64,000 bases of DNA from Burkholderiales bacterium 70-64 (lineage in GTDB: Bacteria; Pseudomonadota; Gammaproteobacteria; Burkholderiales; Burkholderiaceae_E): assembly GCA_001898645.1 (NCBI GenBank), contig MKUQ01000033.1:102205-166204 (forward strand). The letters run 5' to 3'. The translations under genes were made by a program, and so were the position numbers. This document shows positions 1 to 9,080 of this stretch, piece by piece. The notes below the pieces were generated by a model that made no database searches, was not told the DNA's origin, and saw nothing but the letters and a program-made list of their open reading frames with translations. The stretch's first letter is position 1. Each line of letters starts with the position of its first letter.

Positions 1-962
1 TGGCCGGCCGGCACCGCGGTGTGCGTGGTGAACACCGTGTTGGCGGCCGTCGCCTCGAGCGCCTGCGCGAAGTCGAGCCCGCCCGCGACCAGCGTGCGCA
101 GGCGCTCGAGCACCAGGAAGGCCGCGTGGCCCTCGTTGACGTGCCACACGGTCGGGGCCAGGCCGAGGGCGGCGAGCGCGCGCACGCCGCCCACCCCGAG
201 CACCAGCTCCTGCTCGATGCGCGTCTGCCGGTCGCCGCCGTAGAGCCGGTGCGCGATCTCGCGGTCGGCCTCGTCGTTCTCGGGCAGGCTGGTGTCGAGC
301 AGCAGCAGGCGCACGCGGCCGATGCGCGCCTGCCAGATCTTGAGCGCCACCTCGCGCCCCGGCAGCGGGACCGCCACGTGCAGCTCGCTGCCGTCTTCCC
401 GCAGCACCGGCGAGACCGGCAGGTCGTCGAAGTCGGAGTCGACGTATTGCGCGTTCTGGTTGCCGGCGCTGTCGATGGTCTGGAAGAAATAGCCCTGGCG
501 GTACAGCAGCCCGACGCCGACGAAGGGCAGGCCGAGGTCGCTGGCCGACTTGCAGTGGTCGCCGGCGAGGATGCCCAGGCCGCCGGAATAGATGGGCAGG
601 CTCTCGTGCAGGCCGAACTCGGCGCAGAAGTAGGCGATCAGCTCCTCGGAGAACGGCCGCTCCGACAGGCGCAGACGCGGCGCCTGCGCCAGGTAGGTAT
701 CGTAGGCCGAGAGCACGCGGTGATAGGCGTTGAGGAACACGCGGTCGCCGGCGGCCGCCTCGAGCTTGGCCTGCGACACCCGCTTGAGGAACGACTTCGG
801 GCGGTGGCCGGTGTGGCGCCACAGCGCGGGGTGCAGGCGCGCGAACAGGGTACGGGTGGGACGGTCCCAGCTGTACCACAGGTCGTTGGCCAGCTCGTGC
901 AGGCGGGCCAGCCGCTGCGGCACCTGGGGGATGACTTCGAGCGAGAAGGGCGTACCGGGCAT
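1..962 (-). CDS. glgP: Alpha-glucan (glycogen) phosphorylase, N-terminal part
   Basis: This reads as a DUF3417-type alpha-glucan phosphorylase, which releases glucose-1-phosphate from glycogen in the cytoplasm. The start ATG is at 960-962. The N-terminus shows the family pattern with LANDLWYSWDRPTRTLF, then YFCAEFGLHESLPIYSGGLG and AGDHCKSASDLGLP, where substrate-contacting segments lie. The C-terminal half, including the pyridoxal-phosphate lysine, is beyond the left edge, so the gene is cut by the window and not necessarily broken. It starts 8 nt after the stop of the upstream GH57 gene, so glgC, GH57 and glgP look like one operon combining glycogen synthesis and breakdown. Confidence 0.88.
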   Translation of the reverse strand, partial: MPGTPFSLEVIPQVPQRLARLHELANDLWYSWDRPTRTLFARLHPALWRHTGHRPKSFLKRVSQAKLEAAAGDRVFLNAYHRVLSAYDTYLAQAPRLRLSERPFSEELIAYFCAEFGLHESLPIYSGGLGILAGDHCKSASDLGLPFVGVGLLYRQGYFFQTIDSAGNQNAQYVDSDFDDLPVSPVLREDGSELHVAVPLPGREVALKIWQARIGRVRLLLLDTSLPENDEADREIAHRLYGGDRQTRIEQELVLGVGGVRALAALGLAPTVWHVNEGHAAFLVLERLRTLVAGGLDFAQALEATAANTVFTTHTAVPAG

Positions 963-969
963 GATCCTG

Positions 970-2670
970 TCAAGTGGCGCGGCGCATGGTGCCGGCTTGC
1001 TCGGCACTGCCGCCGCCGTGGCTGATCGGCGTGTCGAGGATCGCCGGCGGCGCCAGCCCGAGCAGAGTGTACAGGCGCGCGAGATTGGCGCGGAACAGCC
1101 GGTCGAAGGTCTCCACGCTGGCGCGCGGATTGTGCGGACCGAACCACCAGAACCAGTCCGAGCTTTCGCAGCGCGCCAGCTGCGCGGTGGCCGCCGTGCG
1201 CTGCGCCTCGTCCAGCCGTCCGCCCTGCACGGCACGGTCGAAGCACTGCTTGGCGGTGCACAGCAGGTCCCAGGCGCGGTTCTTCTCGGGCTCCCCGATC
1301 CAGGTCGACAGCGTGCCGTAGACCCAGCTGCCGGCCTTCAGCGCGGTCAGCGCGGCCGGCGGCGCATGCTGGCCGTCGAGCCACTCGGCGAAGGTGGTGG
1401 TGCGGATCGTCGGGTGATTGCAGAGCGCTTCGTAGAGGTGGTCGAGGAAGTAGTAGCCGTTGTAGGGATAGGACTCCCAGGCGTTCTCGCCATCGAGGAT
1501 GACGCTGACCAGCGGGCGCTCGCCTTCGGGCGCCTCGGCGGCGATGCGCTCGAGCCGGGCGACGAAGTCGGCGGCGGCGTCGCTGCCGTACCACTTGGCG
1601 TATTCGAAGCCGATGCCGTCGGACAGCGGCTCGTCGCGGAAGAACAGCGCCGGCGCGTGGCCGTCGACCCGCCAGGCGCGATAGAGGTGGCGCGCCCGCT
1701 CGGCGGCGAACGCCTCGCCGGCCAGCCCGAGGCTGTTGGCCAGCACCGATTCGCTGCTGGCGGCCCAGCGACAGCCGGCCTCGCCGAGCAGCGCCACCAC
1801 GCCGTCGGACACTGCGCCCTCGGCCGGCCACATGCCGGCCGGCGGCGCGCCGAAGCGGCGCGCGTGGCTGGCGCGCGCGGCGGCGATCTGAGCGGCCAGG
1901 CGCGTCCGTCCGCCGGGATAGGCGCCGGCGTGCGGCAGCAGGGCGTCGGGCTGCGACTGGCGCGCGCTCGCCAGGTCGAGCAGCAGCGGCGCCAGCGGAT
2001 GGGTGTTGGGGGTGGTCGACAGCTCGATGCGTCCGTCGCGCGCCAGCGCCGCGTAGCGCGGGATGAGCCCGCCCAGGATCTCGCCGATCTGCGCCAGCAG
2101 CAGGCGGCGATCGGCCAGGTCGAAGCCGGATCCCTTCGAGAGCAGCTGCGCGATGGGCGCGCGCTGGCGCCGCTCGCTCTCGCCGCACCACACCAGGTGG
2201 TACCAGGTGACCAGCTCGGAGAAGTAGTCGCCCGACAGGTACATCAGCCCGGTCTCGCCGTCGGCGGCTGCCTGCCGGTACAGCTCGTGCAGCCGCAGGT
2301 ACTGCGGGTACGGCCGCAGCATCGTCTCGTGGTTGCTGCGGAAGCAAGCGTTGGTGAGCGCGTTGCGCTCGGCCGGCGACAGCGCGCCGAGGTCGGGATG
2401 CGCCAGGCACTGCAGCAGCGGATCGCGCAGCGCGCCGGTGGCGCACTGCGCGGCGTAATCCTCGAGCTGGTCGAGCAGCACCGGCACGAAGTTGACCACC
2501 GCGCGCATCCGGGGATGCCGCTCGAGATGCGCGGCCATGTCGCTGTAGTCCTTGATCGCGTGCAGGTAGGTCCACGGCAGCACGAAGCGCGGCTCGCCAC
2601 CGGGCCCGGCCAGCCGGTAATCCGGCTGGTGCATGTGCCACACGAGGACCAGGTCGAGGCCGTCGGCCAT
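970..2670 (-). CDS. Glycoside hydrolase family 57 protein (alpha-amylase/branching-type)
   Basis: A 566-residue GH57 family enzyme. The N-terminus carries the first family motif in VLVWHMHQPDY. WPAEGAVSD around residues 250-260 matches the region with the conserved acidic residue of motif 3, and ILDGENAWESYP matches motif 4. GH57 members are retaining alpha-amylases, 4-alpha-glucanotransferases or branching enzymes. Because no glgB is visible and the gene sits between glgC and glgP, a role in trimming or branching glycogen is likely, but the exact reaction cannot be fixed from sequence. ATG 2668-2670 was chosen over longer in-frame extensions because the family motif begins about ten residues later and the extension overlaps glgC. 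Confidence 0.82.
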   Translation of the reverse strand: MADGLDLVLVWHMHQPDYRLAGPGGEPRFVLPWTYLHAIKDYSDMAAHLERHPRMRAVVNFVPVLLDQLEDYAAQCATGALRDPLLQCLAHPDLGALSPAERNALTNACFRSNHETMLRPYPQYLRLHELYRQAAADGETGLMYLSGDYFSELVTWYHLVWCGESERRQRAPIAQLLSKGSGFDLADRRLLLAQIGEILGGLIPRYAALARDGRIELSTTPNTHPLAPLLLDLASARQSQPDALLPHAGAYPGGRTRLAAQIAAARASHARRFGAPPAGMWPAEGAVSDGVVALLGEAGCRWAASSESVLANSLGLAGEAFAAERARHLYRAWRVDGHAPALFFRDEPLSDGIGFEYAKWYGSDAAADFVARLERIAAEAPEGERPLVSVILDGENAWESYPYNGYYFLDHLYEALCNHPTIRTTTFAEWLDGQHAPPAALTALKAGSWVYGTLSTWIGEPEKNRAWDLLCTAKQCFDRAVQGGRLDEAQRTAATAQLARCESSDWFWWFGPHNPRASVETFDRLFRANLARLYTLLGLAPPAILDTPISHGGGSAEQAGTMRRAT

Positions 2671-2678
2671 GGGATCGA

Positions 2679-3983
2679 TCAGGCGATGCGGTGCAGGGCC
2701 TGTCCGAGCATGTCGGGCGTGACCAGCGTGATGCCCCGCTCGGTGACGTGGAAGCGCTGGCGGTCGTCGGCCGGGTCGACGCCGATGCGCATGCCCTCGG
2801 GAATGACCACGCCCTTGTCGATCACGCAATGTCGCAGCACCACGTGGCGGCCGATCTCCACTTCCGGCAGGACCACCGAGTCCTCGATCAGCGAGTAGCT
2901 GTTGGCGCGCACGCCCGAGAAGATCAGCGAGCGGCGGATGGCGGCGCCGCTGATCACCGTGCCGCCGGACACCAGCGAATCGACCGCCATGCCGCGCCGC
3001 GTGTCGTCGTCGAACACGAACTTGGCCGGCGGCAGCTGCTCCTGGTGGGTCCAGATCGGCCACTCGCGGTCGTACATGTTCAGCTCCGGCGTGACCTTGG
3101 TCAGCTCCATGTTGGCTTCCCAGTAGGCGTCGACCGTGCCGACGTCGCGCCAGTAGGGGCGCGCCCCTGCGGGCGTGCCCACGCAGCTGTCGGCGAAGCG
3201 GTGCGCATGGACGCGATGATGCGCCACGCAGTGCGGGATGACGTCCTTGCCGAAGTCGTGGCTCGAGGACGGGTCGCGCGCGTCGCGCAGCAGTTGCTCG
3301 AACAGGAAGGCGGTGTCGAACACGTACACGCCCATGCTGGCCAGCGCCATGCCGGGGTTGCCGGGCAGGGGATCGGGCCGCGCCGGCTTCTCGGTGAAGC
3401 GCACGATGCGGTCCTGCTCGTCGACGCCCATCACGCCGAACTGGCTCGCACTCTCGAGCGGGATCTCGGCGCAGGCCACGCTCAGCTCGGCGCCGCGGCT
3501 GACGTGCTGCGCGATCATGCGGCCGTAGTCCATCTTGTAGATGTGATCGCCCGACACCACGAGCACGAACTCGGGGCGGCTGCGCCGGATGACGTTCAGG
3601 TTCTGGTAGACGGCATCGGCCGTGCCCTGGTACCAGGAGGTCTCGTCGATCTGCTGGGCCGCGGGCAGGATGTCGATGAACTCGTCGAAGCGTCCCTCGA
3701 GGAAGCTCCAGCCGCGCTGGATGTGCCGGATCAGGCTGTGCGCCTTGTACTGCGTGGCCACCGCCACCCGCCGCACTCCCGAGTTCACGCAGTTCGACAG
3801 GGTGAAGTCGACGATGCGGAACTTGCCGCCGAAGGGCACGGCCGGCTTGGCGCGCCAGCTGGTGAGCTGGCGCAGCCGGCTGCCGCGCCCGCCGGCCAGC
3901 AGCACGGCAAAGGTGGCCCGGGTGAGGGCGCTGACGAAGCGGACGTCCCGGGCCGCGGGCTGGTCGATGCCGTCCGTGTGCAT
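2679..3983 (-). CDS. glgC: Glucose-1-phosphate adenylyltransferase
   Basis: A 434-residue ADP-glucose pyrophosphorylase, which makes ADP-glucose from ATP and glucose-1-phosphate for glycogen synthesis. The N-terminal nucleotide-binding motif is LLAGGRGSRL, followed by KPAVPFGGKFRIVDF, WYQGTADAVYQN, SGDHIYKMDYG and FTEKP. The C-terminal third has the hexapeptide pattern of the left-handed beta-helix (SVVLPEVEIG, VIDKGVVIPEG). Length and motifs match bacterial GlgC. It is the first gene of the minus-strand glycogen set, 8 nt before the GH57 gene; no glycogen synthase gene lies in the window. Confidence 0.95.
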   Translation of the reverse strand: MHTDGIDQPAARDVRFVSALTRATFAVLLAGGRGSRLRQLTSWRAKPAVPFGGKFRIVDFTLSNCVNSGVRRVAVATQYKAHSLIRHIQRGWSFLEGRFDEFIDILPAAQQIDETSWYQGTADAVYQNLNVIRRSRPEFVLVVSGDHIYKMDYGRMIAQHVSRGAELSVACAEIPLESASQFGVMGVDEQDRIVRFTEKPARPDPLPGNPGMALASMGVYVFDTAFLFEQLLRDARDPSSSHDFGKDVIPHCVAHHRVHAHRFADSCVGTPAGARPYWRDVGTVDAYWEANMELTKVTPELNMYDREWPIWTHQEQLPPAKFVFDDDTRRGMAVDSLVSGGTVISGAAIRRSLIFSGVRANSYSLIEDSVVLPEVEIGRHVVLRHCVIDKGVVIPEGMRIGVDPADDRQRFHVTERGITLVTPDMLGQALHRIA

Positions 3984-4021
3984 GTCAGTGACGCGCCAGG
4001 CCCGGCAGGAAGGGGTTCACC

Positions 4022-4315
4022 TCAATGAGGCGGTCCGGCCAGCATCCGGTCGATCTGGACCTCGGCCTGGGACCAGTCGTCCTCGGGCGAGCCGCCGAGG
4101 AAACCGCGGCGCTCAGCGATGAAATACGCGGCTTCGGCGACCCATTGCTGGCGCACGGGATCGCTGAGAGCAGGAAGAGCGGGGTGGCCGGGTTCGGGAG
4201 CGGGCGAGGGCGGCGCAGCGCCGACATCGGTGGCGAGCGCGCCTGCGCGCGTGCGCGGCGCGGCGGCAGGGGCCGATTTGGAGGAACGGGAGGCGCGGGG
4301 CGGAGTCGAAGTCAT
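4022..4315 (-). CDS. DUF2934 domain protein
   Basis: A 97-residue small protein. The second half carries the DUF2934 signature (IAERRGF, then SPEDDWSQAEVQID), found in short proteins of unknown function that often sit beside glycogen or stress genes. The first 45 residues are low-complexity, rich in Ala, Pro, Arg and Ser, and look disordered. It lies 38 nt upstream of glgC on the same strand and may be co-transcribed. No signal peptide is visible. The function is unknown. Confidence 0.7.
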   Translation of the reverse strand: MTSTPPRASRSSKSAPAAAPRTRAGALATDVGAAPPSPAPEPGHPALPALSDPVRQQWVAEAAYFIAERRGFLGGSPEDDWSQAEVQIDRMLAGPPH

Positions 4316-4437
4316 CGCGAAATCTCCTGCATGCGAAGTGCAATCGAAAGGCCGTCCAGGGGATCGTCACGCGGCACGTCGGGCACGCGGACAACCGCCA
4401 GTGTGGCACGAGAGAGCGACGAAGGTTTGACCGGCGT

Positions 4438-4905
4438 CTACTTCCGTGCGTCGAGAAAACCCACCGGAAGCTGCAGCTCGCCCTTCGAGTGGAAGCGGTG
4501 GTCCGCCAGGCCGGGACCGGCGAGCCGTCCGCGCAGCCGATAGTCGATCCGTACATTATCACCGGTGACGAGCCCGATCACCTGGCGGATCATCGCGCCC
4601 ACGGGCGCGCTCATCGGCACCACGATCACCGTCTCGCCGAAGCGCGGCACCACGCCCTTGCGGTCGCTGACGCCGCTGGCCAGCCTGTCGCCGCGCACCT
4701 CGAGCTCGACGTAGACCCCGTCGTACTCGATCGGCGTCTCGCCGGGGTTCTGCACGCGCAGCTTCAGGTCGAAACGCGTCTCCATGCTTTCGCCCTGGAT
4801 GGGCTCGATGCCCACCACGTTGACGCTGACCGGATCGCGCACGCCCCAGCCGGCGCAGCCGGCCAGCGCCAGGCTCAGGGCCAGCGCGGCCAGGCGGGCG
4901 GTCAC
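4438..4905 (-). CDS. LEA type 2 family lipoprotein
   Basis: A 155-residue predicted lipoprotein. The signal peptide ends in the lipobox LALAGC, with Cys17 as the lipidation site. The mature part reads like a Late Embryogenesis Abundant group 2 (WHy) beta-sandwich: [20 protein letters not shown] is typical of that fold. Start GTG 4903-4905 overlaps the TGA of cysK (GTGA), which indicates translational coupling. A longer reading frame through cysK was rejected as a shadow. These lipoproteins are probably anchored in the cell envelope and have been linked to desiccation or stress in other organisms, but no specific role is shown here. Confidence 0.72.
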   Translation of the reverse strand: MTARLAALALSLALAGCAGWGVRDPVSVNVVGIEPIQGESMETRFDLKLRVQNPGETPIEYDGVYVELEVRGDRLASGVSDRKGVVPRFGETVIVVPMSAPVGAMIRQVIGLVTGDNVRIDYRLRGRLAGPGLADHRFHSKGELQLPVGFLDARK

Positions 4906-5828
4906 GTCGCCTGATCGGGCAGGAACCCCGCCACCGAGAGGTAGCGCTCGCCCGTGTCGTAGTTGAAGGTCATCACCACGCTGCCGGGAGCGATCTCGGG
5001 CAGCTTGCGTGCCACCGCCGCCAGCGCCGCCCCCGAGGAGATGCCCACCAGCAGCCCTTCCTCGCGTGCCGAGCGGCGTGCCATCTCGCGCGCGGCCTCG
5101 GCGTCGACCGTGATCACGCCGTCGAGCAGCGCCGTCTCGAGGATGCTCGGGATGAAGTTCGCGCCCAGCCCCTGGATCGCGTGCGGGCCGGGCTTGCCGC
5201 CCGAGATGATGGGCGACTCGGCGGGCTCGACGGCGAACACCCGCAGCTTCGGCCAGGCTTTCTTCAGCACCTGCGCGCAGCCGGTGATGTGCCCGCCGGT
5301 GCCCACGCCGGTGATCAGGTAGTCGATGCCGTCCGGGAAGTCGGCGAGGATCTCGCTGGCCGTGGTGCGGGCGTGCACCTCGACGTTGGCCGGGTTGTCG
5401 AACTGCTGGGGCACCCAGGCGCCGGGTGTCTGGCGCGCCAGCTCGAGCGCCGCATCGACCGCGCCCTGCATGCCCTTCTCGCGCGGTGACAGCACGAAGG
5501 TGGCGCCGTAGGCGAGCATGAGGCGCCGGCGCTCGATCGACATGCTGTCGGGCATCACCAGCACCAGCTTGTAGCCCTTGACCGCGGCCACCATGGCCAG
5601 GCCGATGCCGGTGTTGCCGGAGGTCGGCTCGATGATCGTGCCGCCCGGACCGAGCTTGCCGCTGCGCTCGGCGTCCTCGATCATCGACAGCGCGATGCGG
5701 TCCTTGATCGAGGCGCCGGGGTTGGCGCGCTCGCATTTCACCCACACCTGATGGGTGTCGCCGAAGAGCCGGTTGATGCGCACGTGCGGGGTGCGGCCGA
5801 TGGTGTCCAGGATGTTGTTCGCTCTCAT
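4902..5828 (-). CDS. cysK: Cysteine synthase A (O-acetylserine sulfhydrylase)
   Basis: A 308-residue pyridoxal-phosphate enzyme making cysteine from O-acetylserine and sulfide in the cytoplasm. NPGASIKDR supplies the Schiff-base lysine, [11 protein letters not shown] is the substrate-binding loop, [10 protein letters not shown] binds the cofactor phosphate, and GISSGAA is the second conserved loop. Length fits CysK/CysM. CysM cannot be wholly excluded, but the loop sequences fit CysK. It is followed by the LEA-type lipoprotein through a GTGA overlap. A CATAAT-like -10 hexamer on the minus strand lies at 5885-5890. Confidence 0.9.
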   Translation of the reverse strand: MRANNILDTIGRTPHVRINRLFGDTHQVWVKCERANPGASIKDRIALSMIEDAERSGKLGPGGTIIEPTSGNTGIGLAMVAAVKGYKLVLVMPDSMSIERRRLMLAYGATFVLSPREKGMQGAVDAALELARQTPGAWVPQQFDNPANVEVHARTTASEILADFPDGIDYLITGVGTGGHITGCAQVLKKAWPKLRVFAVEPAESPIISGGKPGPHAIQGLGANFIPSILETALLDGVITVDAEAAREMARRSAREEGLLVGISSGAALAAVARKLPEIAPGSVVMTFNYDTGERYLSVAGFLPDQAT

Positions 5829-5993
5829 GGCATCTGGCGCCGCGGCGTGGCGGCTCTCCGTGCAGATCGGTCTGCGGGGTTTCGATTATGCGCGGATGGG
5901 CGGCGCGGCGCACTCGTCACGGCCGCAGGCCGAGGCGACGCCAGGCCGGGGGCGCCCCGCTCGTGCCCGCAGGCCGGCGCGATCGTTTCTCGC

Positions 5994-5999
5994 TACAAT
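5994..5999 (+). promoter_or_regulatory. Candidate -10 element for the aryl-polyene-like operon
   Basis: TACAAT sits 36 nt before the ACP start codon inside CGCTACAATCG, a good match to the sigma-70 -10 consensus. No convincing -35 hexamer lies 16-18 nt upstream. The rest of the 207-bp spacer between cysK and the ACP gene shows no other recognisable element. Confidence 0.35.
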
Positions 6000-6035
6000 C
6001 GGTGGTCAACCCGGTACGGGTACGCGAATTCCAGA

Positions 6036-6356
6036 ATGACCGACCTGTCAGCAACCCCTCCTTCGACCGGCCCTGCGTCCGGGCAGGCATCGCCCCTCGA
6101 TGCCGCCTTCGAGCGCGAGCTCGCGCAGCTGTGCGTCGAGGCGCTGAACCTGGAGATGAGCGCCGACGAGATCGACGCCGCGGCGCCGCTGTACGAGGAC
6201 GGCCTCGGCCTCGATTCGATCGACATCCTCGAGATCGCGCTGGTGGTCTCCAAGCGCTACGGGCTGCAGCTGCGCGCCGACGACGAGAACAACGCGCGCA
6301 TCTTCTCGTCGCTGCGCAGCCTGGCGCGGCACATCCAGGCGCATCGCACGCGTTAG
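6036..6356 (+). CDS. Acyl carrier protein
   Basis: A 106-residue phosphopantetheine-binding carrier protein. EDGLGLDSIDILEIAL contains the attachment serine (Ser61) in the DS(I/L) context of helix 2. The first 25 residues are a Ser/Pro/Ala-rich extension. Start ATG 6036 lies after the TACAAT element; an upstream extension to 5751 runs antisense to cysK and was rejected. As first gene of the cluster it probably carries the polyene or acyl chain during assembly by the ketosynthase, ketoreductase and dehydratase downstream. Canonical aryl-polyene clusters usually have two ACPs; only one is seen here. Confidence 0.87.
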   Translation: MTDLSATPPSTGPASGQASPLDAAFERELAQLCVEALNLEMSADEIDAAAPLYEDGLGLDSIDILEIALVVSKRYGLQLRADDENNARIFSSLRSLARHIQAHRTR

Positions 6357-6392
6357 CGCCAGCCGCTCCTGCCGTGCGCCCGGTCGTCCGCG

Positions 6393-7736
6393 TTGCTGCC
6401 TTTCCTCGCCCACCAACACCCTGACCAGCCGGTGGCCTGCCGGGCCGGCCGGTCGATCGCGCTGCGCCAGATGCTGGCCGACATGCACGCGCTGGCCGAG
6501 CGGCTGCCGGCAGCCGGCTTCGTGCTCAACGGCTGCCAGGACCGCTACCGCTTCACGGTGGGCCTGGGGGCCGCCTTGCTGCGCGGGCAGGTGAGCGTGC
6601 TGCCGCACAACCACGTGCCGCATACGCTGGCCCAGCTCGGCGCTCAGTTCCCCGGCCTGTACTGCCTGAGCGACGAGAGCATCCCGGTGGCACCCCTGGC
6701 GCTGCTGCGCTTTCCCGAGCAGGCGGCCGCGCCCGGCGATCACGCGGTGCCGTGCTTCGACGCGCAGCAGCCGGCCGTCGTGCTGTTCACCTCCGGGTCC
6801 ACCGGCCAGGCGCTCGCCCACGCGCGCAGCTGGGGCGCGGTCGTGGCCGGCGCGCGGGCGCAGGCGCGGCGCCTCGGCCTGCATGCAGGCCAGGGATGGT
6901 CGATCCTCGGCACGGTGCCTTCGCAGCACTCGTACGGCTTCGAGTCGTCGATCCAGCTGGCGCTGCAGTCGGGCTCGGTGATCGTCGCCGACCGGCCGTT
7001 CTTTCCGGCCGACGTCCTCGATACGCTGGCCGGCCTGGCGCGCCCGCGCCTGCTGGTGACCACGCCGGTGCATCTGCGCGCCCTGCTGGCCGCATCGCGC
7101 CCGGAAGCGACGGCCGACCTGGTGGTGAGCGCCACCGCGGCCCTGCCGCGTGCGCTCGCGCGCGAGGTCGAGCGCCGCTTCGCGGCGCCGCTGATGGAGG
7201 TCTACGGATGCACGGAAACGGGGCAGCTCGCCACGCGCCGCACCGTGCATGCCGACGCCTGGCAGCCCACCGACGGCGTGCACGTCGGCGTCGAGGACGG
7301 CCGTGCCTACGCGTACGGCGACCGCCTCGCCGGGCGCATCGCGCTGTCGGATCGCATCGAGCTGCGCGAGGCCGGGCATTTCGTGCTGCGCGGGCGCTCG
7401 GACGACATGGTCAACATCGCCGGCAAGCGCAGCTCGCTGGCCTTCCTCGAGCGGCAGCTGATGGCGATCCCCGGCGTCGTCGATGCCGCCTGCCTGGTAT
7501 CGGAGGAGCGCGAGGGCGCCGCCGCGCGGGTGAGCGCGTTCGTCGTCGCCCCGACGCTGGATCGCCGCCGCATCCTCGCGCGCCTGCGCGAGCGCGTCGA
7601 CGCCGCTTTCCTGCCGCGGCCGCTGGTGCTGGTCGAGGCGCTGCCGCGCGACGGCAACGGCAAGCTGCCGCGCCGGCGGCTGCAGGCGCTCGCCCTGGAG
7701 CACGCCGGCGCGGCCTCGGAAGTCGACGGTGGCTAG
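6393..7736 (+). CDS. AMP-dependent acyl/aryl ligase of the aryl-polyene type
   Basis: A 447-residue adenylate-forming enzyme, short for the family, similar in layout to ApeH-like starter-unit ligases. The nucleotide-binding loop is VVLFTSGSTGQA, followed by MEVYGCTETGQ and the hinge region VLRGRSDDMVNIAGKR; the C-terminal catalytic lysine lies in DGNGKLPRR. It probably activates an aryl or acyl acid as AMP ester and loads it on the ACP. TTG 6393 is the only standard start between the ACP stop and the conserved region; no clear Shine-Dalgarno precedes it. It is in the same frame as the ACP gene, separated by one TAG and 36 nt. Confidence 0.8.
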   Translation: MLPFLAHQHPDQPVACRAGRSIALRQMLADMHALAERLPAAGFVLNGCQDRYRFTVGLGAALLRGQVSVLPHNHVPHTLAQLGAQFPGLYCLSDESIPVAPLALLRFPEQAAAPGDHAVPCFDAQQPAVVLFTSGSTGQALAHARSWGAVVAGARAQARRLGLHAGQGWSILGTVPSQHSYGFESSIQLALQSGSVIVADRPFFPADVLDTLAGLARPRLLVTTPVHLRALLAASRPEATADLVVSATAALPRALAREVERRFAAPLMEVYGCTETGQLATRRTVHADAWQPTDGVHVGVEDGRAYAYGDRLAGRIALSDRIELREAGHFVLRGRSDDMVNIAGKRSSLAFLERQLMAIPGVVDAACLVSEEREGAAARVSAFVVAPTLDRRRILARLRERVDAAFLPRPLVLVEALPRDGNGKLPRRRLQALALEHAGAASEVDGG

Positions 7737-8034
7737 CGCGGGCGCGACCATCGCGGTGCCCGCGCAGGCGCGCTTCTTCGACGGGCATTTCCCGGGCGAT
7801 CCGATCGTGCCCGGCGCCAAGCTGCTCGAGCTGATCGTCGCGCAGCTCGCGGCGGCCGGCGCGCTCGAACCCGGCCCGCTCGAGATCGCCGCGGCCAAGT
7901 TCGTCGCACCGGTGCGGCCCGGCGCGACGCTCGCGCTGACCTGGGAGAGCGACGGCGCCGGCCTGAAGTTCGCCTGCCGCGCCGGTGCGGCGCTGGTGGC
8001 CAGCGGCTCGCTGCGCAGGGCGCGCAGCCGGTGA
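7729..8034 (+). CDS. Hotdog-fold dehydratase/thioesterase-like protein (ApeI-like)
   Basis: A 101-residue protein with the FabA/FabZ/ApeI signature FDGHFPGDPIVPG, in which the histidine is the usual catalytic base, followed by a helix of the LLELI type. It probably dehydrates beta-hydroxyacyl-ACP intermediates or acts as a hotdog partner in polyene formation. GTG 7729 overlaps the end of the ligase gene by 8 nt, and its TGA overlaps the next GTG, so it is translationally coupled on both sides. The short length matches ApeI-type single-hotdog proteins. Confidence 0.72.
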   Translation: MASAGATIAVPAQARFFDGHFPGDPIVPGAKLLELIVAQLAAAGALEPGPLEIAAAKFVAPVRPGATLALTWESDGAGLKFACRAGAALVASGSLRRARSR

Positions 8035-9080
8035 CGGCAGTGGGCGTGCCGGCATGGCGCGAGCGGCCCGAGCGCGGCAACGCACGGCTGCTCGGGCTCA
8101 TGTTCCGCATCGCGATGCTGGCCGGGCGGCCCGCGACCCGGCTGCTGCTGGGCCCGATCACGCTGTTCTTCTGGCTGCGCACGCCGCAGGCGCGTGCAGC
8201 CTCGGCGGACTACCTCGGGCGCGTGCTCGGCCGGCCGGCGCGTGCCCGGGACACGCTGCGCCACTACTTCGCGTTCGCCTCGGTGATCCTCGATCGCGTG
8301 TACTTTCTCGCCGGCCGCTGCGAGGCGTTCGCCGTCGAGGTCCACGGCAAGGAGCTGCTGCTCGAGGCGGCGCGGGCCGGGCGCGGGGTGTTCCTGGTCG
8401 GCGCGCACATGGGCAGCTTCGAGGCGCTGCGCAGCATCGGCCGCGCGCACGCGGGGCTGCGCGTGAGCATGGCGATGTACGAGGACAACGCGCGCAAGCT
8501 GGGCGCGCTCGCGCGTGCCGTCGATCCGTCGCTGCTCGAGGACGTGGTGCCGCTCGGGCGCATCGATTCGATGATCCGCCTCGAGGAGCGCCTGCGGCGC
8601 GGCGACCTGGTCGGCTTCCTGGCCGACCGGGCGCTCGGCGGCGAGGAGACGGTGAGCGTCGATTTCCTCGGCGCGCCGGCCGCCTTCCCGACCGGCGTGT
8701 TCCGCATGGCGGCCGTGCTGCGCGTGCCGGTGATCCGCATGGCCGGCCTGTACCTGGGCGGCAACCGCTACGCCCTGCATTTCGAGCCGCTGGCCGACTT
8801 CGGCGCCACGCCGCGCAGCGAGCGCGCACGGCAGGTGGCGCTGGCCATGCGCGAGTACGCCGCGCGGCTGGAAGCCGATTGCCGGCGCTTGCCCTGCAAC
8901 TGGTTCAACTTCTTCGACTTCTGGGCCGAGCCGGCGGCGGGCGCCGCGAAGCACGGAGGCGAGGGCGACGTACGCGACGCAGCGGCTGCCGAGGGCGAAG
9001 GCGACATGCGCGAGGGGGATGGCGCAAAGGGTGGAGGCGGCGTGCGCGGCCGGGCGGGAGCGAGGCGGGGAGATGGATAG
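8031..9080 (+). CDS. LpxL/HtrB-type lauroyl acyltransferase
   Basis: A 349-residue inner-membrane acyltransferase of the lipid A biosynthesis (LpxL/HtrB) family. An N-terminal hydrophobic stretch (LLLGPITLFFWLRT) precedes the catalytic H-x4-E-like motif in VGAHMGSFEALR, and FLADRALGG corresponds to the second block. In aryl-polyene clusters such enzymes add an acyl chain to the lipid anchor. The last 45 residues form an unusual Gly/Glu/Asp/Arg-rich tail that the family normally lacks. GTG 8031 forms a GTGA overlap with the upstream stop. The 3' end overlaps the next gene by 8 nt. Confidence 0.8.
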   Translation: MTAVGVPAWRERPERGNARLLGLMFRIAMLAGRPATRLLLGPITLFFWLRTPQARAASADYLGRVLGRPARARDTLRHYFAFASVILDRVYFLAGRCEAFAVEVHGKELLLEAARAGRGVFLVGAHMGSFEALRSIGRAHAGLRVSMAMYEDNARKLGALARAVDPSLLEDVVPLGRIDSMIRLEERLRRGDLVGFLADRALGGEETVSVDFLGAPAAFPTGVFRMAAVLRVPVIRMAGLYLGGNRYALHFEPLADFGATPRSERARQVALAMREYAARLEADCRRLPCNWFNFFDFWAEPAAGAAKHGGEGDVRDAAAAEGEGDMREGDGAKGGGGVRGRAGARRGDG

